Assembly: GCF_937888285.1 (NCBI RefSeq)
Contig: NZ_CALART010000046.1
Span: 1 to 24,340, forward strand
DNA length: 24,340 nt
Origin: an uncultured Aquimonas sp.
Lineage (GTDB): Bacteria; Pseudomonadota; Gammaproteobacteria; Xanthomonadales; Xanthomonadaceae
Reading direction: 5' to 3'
Shown: piece by piece, positions 8,201 to 14,474 of the stretch
Position numbering within the stretch: the stretch's first letter is position 1
Layout: each line of letters starts with the position of its first letter
Notes under the pieces: generated by a model
What the model saw: only the letters and a program-made list of their open reading frames with translations
Told to the model about the DNA's origin: nothing
The model's database searches: none
Made by a program: the position numbers and the translations under genes

Positions 8201-10138
8201 TCAGGCGTCCGTGCTGTCCGTCGAGAGGGACTTGGGGGCAGCAACGCCACCGAGGCGCTTGAGCATATCGGCAACGATGGGGCTCTCCGCGGTGATGCCC
8301 TCGATGGCCTTGCCGATGGACACGCCCTTGGTCAGGGCGTCGAACACACCACCATCGCCGCCGATGAGCTCGATCTTGGCGGATTCCAGCGCCTTGGCCA
8401 GCACCGCAGCGTTCTCGCGCGACACTTCCTTGCCCGCCTCGATCGAGGTGAGCAGCTGGCGCAGGTTCGTCTCCAGCGCCATGCGGAACTCTTCGTGCGC
8501 CCGTGCCTCGGGCGACATCTTGCCCATCGCCTCGAACTTGCCGGTGAGCCCTTCCGCTTCGGCGGACATGCGCTGCCCGATCGCCTTGGCTTCCGCTTCG
8601 CCCATGAACGCGGTGGCATCCGCCTTGGCGCGGCCCATTTCCGTCGCGGCCTTGGCCTCGGCGCTGCCTTGCTTGTAGGAGGCTTCCGCCTTTGCCTCCA
8701 ACACCTGAGCTTCGGCCAGACCCTCGGACTTGATCGCTTCCGCCTGTGCAAGGCGCACCTGCGCCTCGGCCAAGCCGGGGGCCGCCACTTCGGCCTTCAC
8801 GCCTTCCGCCAGCGCACGCTTGGCCTCGGCTTGCTTGCCCGCCGCGACCAGCTCAGCTTCGGCGAGGGTGGTCTTTTCGGCGGCGAGGTGACGGGCTGCA
8901 GTCTCGGCCGCCTCCGCTGCCTTGACGTCCTTGACCAGGTGCTGCTGGGCCTCGGCTTCCGCCGCGAGGACGCGAACCTGCTTTTCACGGTCGGCGGCGG
9001 AGACTTCGCGGGTTTCCTTGATCTTCTCTTCCTGCACGGCCACGGTCTGCTCGATCGCGGTGCGCTCGCGGATGACGTTCGCCACCTCCATGCGGCCCTG
9101 CTCGACCACCTTGTCGCGGTCCACAGCCTTCAGCTGCACTTCCTGGTCCGTGGTCACCTTCTCAAGCTCGGCGGCGCGGTTGACGCGCTCCTGCTCGATC
9201 GCCACGACCCGCAGGCGGCCCTGCTCGGCAACCTCGACAGCGCGAAGCTGCTCCTGCTCCTGCACCTTGATGGCCTCGTCGGCGCGCAGGCGTGCGGCCT
9301 CCGAAGCGGCGCGGCTTTCCTCGAGCACCTTGTCCGCTTCGGCCTTCTCCCGCGCCTGGATCTCGGCGATCTGGCGGGCCTGCCTGGCGCGGGCCTCCTC
9401 TTCCTGGCGCTGCATTTCCAGCATGGCCTGGGTCGTGGTGGTGTTCTTCTTGGTGATCTGCAGCCTTTCGTCCTGCTCGAGCTCGTTCGTGCGGATCGCC
9501 TGCTGTGCGGTCAGCTCGGTGATCTTCTTGATGCCCTCGGCATCCATGATGTTGGTCGGATCCATGTCCGACTTCTTGGTCTGCTCGAGGTAGTCGATGG
9601 CGACGTCTTCCAGCACATACCCGTTCAGGTCCTTGCCGATGACCTCGATGATGGCATCGCGGAACGCCTGGCGGTTGTCGAACAGATCGACGAAATCGAA
9701 GCGCTTGCCGACGGTCTTGAGTGCTTCGGAGAACTTGGCGTTGAACAGTTCATCGACTGCGTTGCGGTCGGAAGCACGTTCGGCGCCAACGGTCTTGGCA
9801 ACCTTCAGGACATCAGCCGGCTGCTCGTTCACCCGCAGGTAGAAGCTGACCTTGATGTCGGCACGCATGTTGTCCTTGCAGATCAGGCCCTCCTTGCCGC
9901 GACGGTCGACGTCGAGGTTGATGAGCTTGATCTGCATCTGCTCGGCCTTGTACAGCACCGGGATGACCAGGGCGCCGGTGAAATGCACCTTGGGGGTGCT
10001 GCTCAAGTCATTGACGATGAGCGCGGTTCCCTGCGGAACCTTGACGTAGAACGCCTTGACGACGCCAATCAGGCCGAGCGCCAGCACCAGCAGGACGCCG
10101 ATGGCGATGATGAAGGGAAAGTAGAGAGAGAGGTTCAT
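8201..10138 (-). CDS. yqiK: Flotillin-like SPFH/band-7 membrane scaffold (YqiK type)
   Basis: This 645-residue protein has one N-terminal membrane helix (residues about 8-28), then an SPFH/band-7 domain (about 30-210) starting with VKAFYVKVPQGTALIV. A very long Ala/Glu-rich coiled coil follows (about 215-560) with many EAxA repeats typical of flotillins, and then a short C-terminal region with Gly-rich turns. Flotillins oligomerise at the inner membrane and organise microdomains; E. coli YqiK is the obvious relative, though this copy is longer. Start: the ATG at 10138 has AAGGAG about 10 bases upstream. It follows the YqiJ-like gene by 29 bases, the same yqiJ-yqiK order as in E. coli. The opposite strand carries a 698-codon open frame that is only a shadow of the repetitive coiled coil. 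Confidence 0.92.
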   Translation of the reverse strand: MNLSLYFPFIIAIGVLLVLALGLIGVVKAFYVKVPQGTALIVNDLSSTPKVHFTGALVIPVLYKAEQMQIKLINLDVDRRGKEGLICKDNMRADIKVSFYLRVNEQPADVLKVAKTVGAERASDRNAVDELFNAKFSEALKTVGKRFDFVDLFDNRQAFRDAIIEVIGKDLNGYVLEDVAIDYLEQTKKSDMDPTNIMDAEGIKKITELTAQQAIRTNELEQDERLQITKKNTTTTQAMLEMQRQEEEARARQARQIAEIQAREKAEADKVLEESRAASEAARLRADEAIKVQEQEQLRAVEVAEQGRLRVVAIEQERVNRAAELEKVTTDQEVQLKAVDRDKVVEQGRMEVANVIRERTAIEQTVAVQEEKIKETREVSAADREKQVRVLAAEAEAQQHLVKDVKAAEAAETAARHLAAEKTTLAEAELVAAGKQAEAKRALAEGVKAEVAAPGLAEAQVRLAQAEAIKSEGLAEAQVLEAKAEASYKQGSAEAKAATEMGRAKADATAFMGEAEAKAIGQRMSAEAEGLTGKFEAMGKMSPEARAHEEFRMALETNLRQLLTSIEAGKEVSRENAAVLAKALESAKIELIGGDGGVFDALTKGVSIGKAIEGITAESPIVADMLKRLGGVAAPKSLSTDSTDA

Positions 10139-10167
10139 TGAGAGCTGCTCCTTGCGATCTCGTGTGC

Positions 10168-10815
10168 TCAGCGGGCCTGGAACTCGGTTGCGGGAATGAC
10201 CTCGTAGAGGTCGCGTGTGGTGTCGTGGTGAATGAGTACAACGCGGGAACCACGAGCTAATGCGTGGGGTGAATTGGTCCGAACCTGCAGGATCAGGCCG
10301 GCGGCGCCGTCATCGATCTCGACGCGGCCGCCTGCCTCGTCCACCAGCGGCGAGATGACCGTGCCTTCGCGGCCGAGGATGGATGGCGGTGTGGGAGGGC
10401 GCAGGCGGTTGATCAGCTTGGCGACCGGGCGCAGGGCGAAAGAGGTCAGGAGTACGCCGGGAATCAGGGCGCCGACGGCCACCAGCGTCCCGACCAGGAG
10501 GCGCATTGGTGCCGGCAGATGGAGAAGGAAGAGCAAATGGGTGAAGTACGTGGCCACCCATCCGAAGAAGGAGAGGGTCGTCAGCACGAGCATGATGGGG
10601 ACGCCAGACAGGCCGAGCCTGGACAGGATGCCGGCAAGGCCGATCCCGTCGCCGTCGTGTCCATCCACGTGATGGTGGTGGCTGAGCAGGCTATCGACCG
10701 CATCGGTGTCGACGATGCCGGTGGCGGCGATCAACCAGTAGATCACGCAGAAGGCCAGCAGCACGCTGTAGACCAGGGTGGGGTAGGTAATGCTGACGAG
10801 GATGGCGTCGCTCAT
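10168..10815 (-). CDS. yqiJ: YqiJ-like inner-membrane protein with OB/NfeD-type domain
   Basis: This 215-residue membrane protein has three hydrophobic segments (about 12-34, 72-98 and 104-128) and a soluble C-terminal beta-rich domain (about 145-215, beginning ILGREGTVISPL) of the OB/NfeD-like type. Such proteins pair with SPFH proteins, and the flotillin gene follows directly. The loop after the first helix has a His/Asp cluster (HHHHVDGHDGDG, residues 46-57), which could bind a metal; this is an inference. Its ATG overlaps the stop of the PspA-like gene by four bases (ATGA, 10812-10815), so the two are probably translationally coupled. Orientation in the membrane is not certain from the sequence. 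Confidence 0.88.
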   Translation of the reverse strand: MSDAILVSITYPTLVYSVLLAFCVIYWLIAATGIVDTDAVDSLLSHHHHVDGHDGDGIGLAGILSRLGLSGVPIMLVLTTLSFFGWVATYFTHLLFLLHLPAPMRLLVGTLVAVGALIPGVLLTSFALRPVAKLINRLRPPTPPSILGREGTVISPLVDEAGGRVEIDDGAAGLILQVRTNSPHALARGSRVVLIHHDTTRDLYEVIPATEFQAR

Positions 10816-11501
10816 TTCCCTTCCTTGCGGGGCTTGGGAGTGGGGGCCGTGCGCCGCGGCTTGGCCGGGCGTGCTGGTGTTCGCTTGTCCACGCGGGACA
10901 ACACGTCTTCAATCGTGGGGACCGAGGGTGGGGGCTGGGGCTTGGGGCGGGCGGCTTGGGGGGCCGCAGCCTTCTTCCGGCGCACCGATGCCTGGGCGGG
11001 CTCGGGATAGGGCGCGGATCCGGGTTGGCGCATGGCCACGGAGGCCTGGGCGAGCTTGAGGCTTTCGGCGGCCTTGAGTGTGTCGCTCTGGTGCCGCAAC
11101 CGGCGCAGCTGCTGTTCAAGCTGCTCGATCGCGTGGTTGAACTGCTGTTCTGTCCGCTGGCACTCGGTCAGGATCCGACGGGCTTCGCGCAGCGCTGCCT
11201 CGATCTCCACGACCTTCTGTGCCGCCCTCCGCGCAAGTCCAGGCTTCCCGTCGGCCAGATGCGTGGCGACAACGGCCTCCTGCTCGCGCAGCTTCGCCTG
11301 GCCCTTGCTGGCCACATCCTCCGCATGGATGCGGCGCGCCTTGGCGGCGTCGGCTTCCAGCCGGGTACGGTGGAGCGCCAGGTCGGTCTGGCGGATATCT
11401 TCGTCGAGCAGTCGAAGCGCCTTGTTCCCCAGGACCGCGTTGCCGATCTCCTCGACATTGCCGCGCAGGGTCGACAGCAGTTTCTTCAGGGGATGGTTCA
11501 T
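10812..11501 (-). CDS. PspA/IM30 family coiled-coil protein (YjfJ-like)
   Basis: This 229-residue protein begins with the PspA/IM30-like lead LKKLLSTLRGNVEEIGNAV and continues as an almost unbroken helical hairpin to about residue 155. Family members (PspA, Vipp1, YjfJ) assemble on the inner face of the cytoplasmic membrane and help maintain or remodel it under stress. The C-terminal 75 residues are unlike PspA: a Pro/Ala/Lys-rich, very basic tail (QAARPKPQPPPSVP, then KPRRTAPTPKPRKEGK) that is probably disordered and could bind acidic lipids or partners. The ATG at 11501 overlaps the yjfI stop by four bases, and its own stop overlaps the next gene. The longer frame from 11753 would run deep into yjfI and is rejected. 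The order yjfI then PspA family matches the E. coli yjfI-yjfJ pair. Confidence 0.88.
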   Translation of the reverse strand: MNHPLKKLLSTLRGNVEEIGNAVLGNKALRLLDEDIRQTDLALHRTRLEADAAKARRIHAEDVASKGQAKLREQEAVVATHLADGKPGLARRAAQKVVEIEAALREARRILTECQRTEQQFNHAIEQLEQQLRRLRHQSDTLKAAESLKLAQASVAMRQPGSAPYPEPAQASVRRKKAAAPQAARPKPQPPPSVPTIEDVLSRVDKRTPARPAKPRRTAPTPKPRKEGK

Positions 11502-12130
11502 GCGGCGCCCGCTTCGGGGTGGCGCAGGAACGGCGCGTAGATTTCGGTGGCCAGCGCGACGTTGTCGGCCAGCGTCTCGATCTCGAACATGAGGCTCGCC
11601 AGCGTCGCATGGGTGTCGAGCGCGCCGAACATGGTGTACCCCGGCACGCCACCAATGCTGTCCAGGCTGATCGTGGAGAGCGGCAGCAGCTTGTGGGTGC
11701 GCAGGACGTGCGCATTGAACTCGGCCGGGTCGCGGACGAGCGAAAGGGGCCACAGGAAGCTTTCCACGATGATCTGGCTGCCGCCGACGGCAAGGAAGAC
11801 CGACAGGTCGCCGTGCTCGTGCATGACCAGATGCAAGGCGGGGTCGGTGCCCTCGATCAACTCCAGTGACACGCGCCGATCATGCACAGCGCTGCTCTGG
11901 GACAGCGCGAGCCGAATCGACTCGATGGACCAGCCCGGCTCGTTTCCTTCCAAGGACGGGGCAAGGCCGGCAGGTCCTTCCTGTGTGCGGAGTCGTTGCT
12001 CAATGGCGGCAAGCTCGGCGGCGAACACCGGGCGGATCCAGACATCCTTCTTCACCAGCCCCTGGTCGCGCATGCGTTGCCGGAAGGCGCGAACCGCGAG
12101 CGTGCCGGAACGGGGTTGTGCTGATTTCAT
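11498..12130 (-). CDS. yjfI: YjfI-like DUF2170 protein, first gene of the membrane-stress operon
   Basis: This 210-residue cytoplasmic protein has a basic N-terminal segment (LAVRAFRQRMRDQGLVKKDVW, about 11-31) and a DUF2170 domain (about 70-205) with features such as LPLSTISLDSIGG and YTMFGALD. The molecular function of DUF2170 is unknown; it travels with PspA-family genes (E. coli yjfI-yjfJ). I start at the ATG at 12130, because the protein then opens with MKSAQPRSGTLAVRAF, as I recall for relatives. An in-frame ATG at 12148 adds six residues, and the frame continues to 12256. None of these has a clear Shine-Dalgarno sequence. Both preferred starts lie inside a perfect inverted repeat (12125-12157), so initiation is probably regulated. 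The stop overlaps the PspA start. Confidence 0.8.
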   Translation of the reverse strand: MKSAQPRSGTLAVRAFRQRMRDQGLVKKDVWIRPVFAAELAAIEQRLRTQEGPAGLAPSLEGNEPGWSIESIRLALSQSSAVHDRRVSLELIEGTDPALHLVMHEHGDLSVFLAVGGSQIIVESFLWPLSLVRDPAEFNAHVLRTHKLLPLSTISLDSIGGVPGYTMFGALDTHATLASLMFEIETLADNVALATEIYAPFLRHPEAGAA

Positions 12131-12157
12131 GTAATTAGCTTGCGGCATTACATGAAA
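12125..12157 (-). promoter_or_regulatory. Perfect 11-bp inverted repeat over the yjfI start codons
   Basis: TTTCATGTAAT at 12125-12135 and ATTACATGAAA at 12147-12157 are exact reverse complements separated by 11 bases, giving a 22-bp repeat phase (about two helical turns). Read on the minus strand, the two candidate yjfI ATGs (12148 and 12130) fall within or at the edge of the arms. It could be an operator dyad over the promoter or an mRNA hairpin hiding the start. A -10-like TGTAAT on the minus strand (12152-12147) lies inside one arm and would give a very short leader; no good -35 accompanies it. A further matching copy, CATGAAATCAG, occurs at 12215-12225. Confidence 0.6.
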
Positions 12158-12188
12158 CATTGCAAATGCCATCCATGGCAGCTGTTCC

Positions 12189-12198
12189 GGGGGGGGGG
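12189..12198. repeat. G10 homopolymer upstream of the yjfI operon
   Basis: Ten consecutive G on the plus strand (C on the coding strand) lie about 60 bases upstream of the preferred yjfI start. The in-frame extension of yjfI to 12256 would read through it. Tracts of this length are prone to slippage. Confidence 0.75.
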
Positions 12199-12289
12199 CT
12201 TTCGGTATGTCGCCCATGAAATCAGGCGGCCCGCGGTGTGCCAGTGGACATGGCAACGGTGGTAGGAAATTCGCGGGCTTCCTCGAACT

Positions 12290-12535
12290 TCAGACGAGCC
12301 TCGTGTTGAGGCGTACAAGCAGGCGGTCGGACACGGCGTTGGCTTCTGCATTCGTGAATGCCGTGAAGGGTGTGCAGAGCGTCCAGACGAAGATCTTCGG
12401 TAGAAGCGTCATGCGGAAGCGGTCCAGATCGAAGTCGCGGGTGAGGAGGCCTCCCTGTCGGGGGGGCTGCACCTGCGCCTTAAGGCGGCGGACCCTGGCT
12501 GAGGCGACTTCACCGGTAATGACGTTGAGCGTGAG
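12290..12535 (-). pseudogene. Possible remnant of an unknown gene
   Basis: The minus strand is open from just after a TAG at about 12536-12538 to a TGA at 12290. It encodes a protein-like sequence that opens LTLNVITGEVASARVRRLKA and continues through LLTRDFDLDRF to an end ...SDRLLVRLNTRLV. The hydrophobic pattern looks like a real C-terminal region. There is no good start: the first usable codons are an internal GTG near 12472 and an ATG further in, neither with a ribosome binding site. I read it as a truncated gene end left at the junction between the core operon and the accessory block, but chance coding in GC-rich DNA cannot be excluded. I do not recognise the family. Confidence 0.25.
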
Positions 12536-12638
12536 CTAAGTCGCCGCGACGGCATGTTCGTCGCGCCGGCATTCTTGGTATCAGCGGGGAGTTCTGCCCG
12601 CAGGCCCCATGCGGTGCCGTAGCGGGCTGCGCTTGCTA

Positions 12639-12860
12639 TCAGGAAATCGCGTGGGCTGCACGGATCTCGGCAATGCGGCGCGCCACAGTTGGGTCCAGCT
12701 TCGTCTGCTCAGCCTGGGCAAAAATCTTGCCCAGCACCCGCTTCTCGTCCTCATCGACGGCGCCGTCGCGTTCGGCGAGCTGCAGCAGCTTGTCCAGCTC
12801 TGCTGCGTCGAGCAGGCGGTCGTTGCTGAAGATATTGATGGAGGCGATTGTAAAATCCAG
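12639..12860 (-). CDS. Small acidic helical protein with no usual start codon
   Basis: The minus strand from 12860 to 12639 encodes 73 residues reading IFSNDRLLDAAELDKLLQLA, then AERDGAVDEDEKRVLGKIFA, and ending RRIAEIRAAHAIS. It looks like a real small protein: amphipathic helices, acidic loops and a DGAVDEDEKRVL segment recalling EF-hand-like or TerB-like helical modules. The frame is open back to a TAG at 12915-12917 but contains no ATG, GTG or TTG. The CTG at 12858-12860, followed by DFTIASI, is where an ATG might once have been. An AAAGGAG lies about 30 bases upstream, too far to serve it. Either CTG is used, or the start was lost by mutation or recombination at the island edge. It may once have led the yjfI operon, which starts 508 bases downstream. 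Confidence 0.5.
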   Translation of the reverse strand: MDFTIASINIFSNDRLLDAAELDKLLQLAERDGAVDEDEKRVLGKIFAQAEQTKLDPTVARRIAEIRAAHAIS

Positions 12861-13414
12861 ATGGCTGCGGGAGCCGCTCGCAAAGACTCCTTTCGAATGG
12901 CTGTGCGTGGCAGCCTATCCCCGAAGCATCAAGCTGGACAACTGGTTACGCCAACTCTGGCATCGACTATGGATCCTTCGGCTTCTCACGGACTTCGCGG
13001 TGCGACCCGGTGGGGACCGACTTTCCTTTCGGAAAATGAAAAATTGGCCATCTAGGACAGTCGATGCTTTATGGCGCACAGGCCACGATCCGCCTGCGCT
13101 GACGGCCCACCATCAACCGCAATCAGCATGTAAAATATTGAATATTAAAGCATGATGCTCAATCTGTTCCCAGCGTTGACTCGCATTCTGACTCACTTTC
13201 GGAAACTGTGTGCCTCACCCAGGAAAGCCATGACACAGGCTCGGCTGCCACCGACAGGTAACGTGTCGATGGCCGCTTTGCCATCTACGGTTCTTGACCG
13301 CTCCAGGCAGACCTTAGGAGTTCGTACCATTCCGTTGATTGTTGTCGCGCATTCGCCGCGCGGGCCTACCGCCTCGCTGCATAATGGGTTGTTCCAGATG
13401 GGCGGGAGGCTCGT
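12861..13414. other. Gene-poor junction upstream of ietA with AT-rich palindromic spot
   Basis: No convincing gene is present in this 554-base stretch; the plus-strand frames are ragged, lack ribosome binding sites and resemble nothing I know. Base composition is visibly lower in GC than the operon to the left. An AT-rich patch at 13131-13149 carries two AATATT copies one base apart (13134-13139 and 13141-13146), followed by an 11-base palindrome AGCAT G ATGCT at 13149-13159. A CATAAT at 13380-13385, preceded by TG, could be a -10 for ietA, but I see no matching -35. Confidence 0.4.
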
Positions 13415-14422
13415 ATGTCAACGAAACATCTGCTGGCACTCCTCAACTCCCATATCGAGGGTGATGAAGAGCAGTTCCTGTCGATCGCACTTCAAGTTGC
13501 CGCGCAGGAAGCTCGACATGGTCGCATTGAGGATGCCGACAAACTGAAGCATCTAGTGCAGCGCGCGCGCGAGCGGCAACGGGGCCGACCTTCCAGCGGA
13601 CAAGCGGCGATTCCCCTTGCGCGACCGCGAGGCGAACTGCAGGGCTTGGTGGAGGTTGCCTACCCGAAAGTTACGCTCTCCAGCATGGTTCTATCAGGAG
13701 AGGTGCAACTGCGCCTGAGCCGCGTGGTCCGCCAGCAGCAAGAGCGCGCGCGACTTCGCGATTATGGTCAGACGCCGACCACTCACATGCTGCTTGTCGG
13801 TCCGCCCGGGACAGGTAAGACGATGACAGCGTCTGCCCTGGCAGGCGAACTGCATCTTCCTCTCTTCACCGTGCGCCTTGAGTCGCTGTTCAGCCGCTTC
13901 TTTGGAGAAACAGCTGGAAAGCTCCGACTGCTATTTGATCAGATCGCTCAGACTCGCGGGGTCTATCTTCTCGACGAATTTGATGCGATCGGTGCGCGCC
14001 GCGGCGATCCCAACGATGTGGGCGAAATTCGCCGCGTCCTCAATTCGGTTCTCGCCTTCATGGAAGAGCCGAACTCGACCGACAGCCTCGTGCTCGCTGC
14101 TACCAATCATGTCGAGATCCTTGATGAGGCACTTGCCCGCAGGTTCGACGAGGTGATCGAGTACCACTTGCCGGATCAAGAGGCAGCCCGCGCGATTCTC
14201 GATCGGCGCCTAGGCAAGCTCCGGCTTGCGCCCCGGGCCTGGTCCGTAGTTGAGCCGACGCTTGGTGGACTCAGCCAAGGTGAGCTCGTGCGTGCAGCGG
14301 ACGCGGTCGTCAAGGACGCCATACTTGAAGGCGCTTCTAAGGTATCGGCAGACGCTCTGGCTAGCGCGCTCCATAACCGTCAGACCCTGAAGGGTAAATT
14401 CGGCCGACAGCGCGGCCAATAA
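13415..14422 (+). CDS. ietA: AAA+ ATPase of the IetAS anti-phage system
   Basis: This 335-residue soluble ATPase has a helical N-terminal region (1-120) and a single AAA+ core. Walker A is GPPGTGKT (129-136), Walker B is VYLLDEFDAIG (183-193), a sensor-1-like Asn sits in ATNH (229-232) and the arginine-finger region is ALARRFDEV (239-247). The core resembles FtsH-type AAA modules, but no membrane segment or metalloprotease domain is attached. Proteolysis is supplied by the next gene, a subtilisin-like protease 52 bases downstream. This ATPase-protease pair matches IetA/IetS, first described from plasmid incompatibility in Agrobacterium and later reported as a phage-defence system; the mechanism is not established. 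The ATG has GGGAGG six bases upstream. Third codon positions are less GC-rich than in the left-hand operon, consistent with transfer. Confidence 0.88.
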   Translation: MSTKHLLALLNSHIEGDEEQFLSIALQVAAQEARHGRIEDADKLKHLVQRARERQRGRPSSGQAAIPLARPRGELQGLVEVAYPKVTLSSMVLSGEVQLRLSRVVRQQQERARLRDYGQTPTTHMLLVGPPGTGKTMTASALAGELHLPLFTVRLESLFSRFFGETAGKLRLLFDQIAQTRGVYLLDEFDAIGARRGDPNDVGEIRRVLNSVLAFMEEPNSTDSLVLAATNHVEILDEALARRFDEVIEYHLPDQEAARAILDRRLGKLRLAPRAWSVVEPTLGGLSQGELVRAADAVVKDAILEGASKVSADALASALHNRQTLKGKFGRQRGQ

Positions 14423-14474
14423 CACAGCCCTGGCGTCGCCGATCACCGTAATCTACCGGGGAGACTGAGGTTGT

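Noticed and set aside
4188..8678. Long plus-strand open frames (590-626 codons) opposite the giant ATPase
   Set aside because: The minus strand encodes a recognisable AAA+ protein with Walker motifs; the plus-strand products resemble nothing and result from codon bias.
8045..10141. A 698-codon open frame on the plus strand opposite the flotillin gene
   Set aside because: It mirrors the repetitive Ala/Glu coiled coil of the flotillin in GC-rich DNA, has no family resemblance and is dominated by Leu/Gly/Arg. It is a shadow frame.
10812..11753. A 313-residue start for the PspA-like gene
   Set aside because: The extra N-terminus would lie out of frame over most of the yjfI gene and is not PspA-like; the ATG at 11501 with the ATGA overlap fits family and operon.
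12544..12601. Short hairpins (CGCGAC/GTCGCG at 12545-12565 and GCGGG/CCCGC at 12584-12601) as a terminator of the small minus-strand gene
   Set aside because: Stems of five or six GC pairs are common at this base composition and no T run follows on the minus strand.
12609..13155. Two overlapping plus-strand frames of about 150 codons
   Set aside because: The first is largely antisense to the small minus-strand protein, the second is ragged, and neither has a ribosome binding site or recognisable domain.
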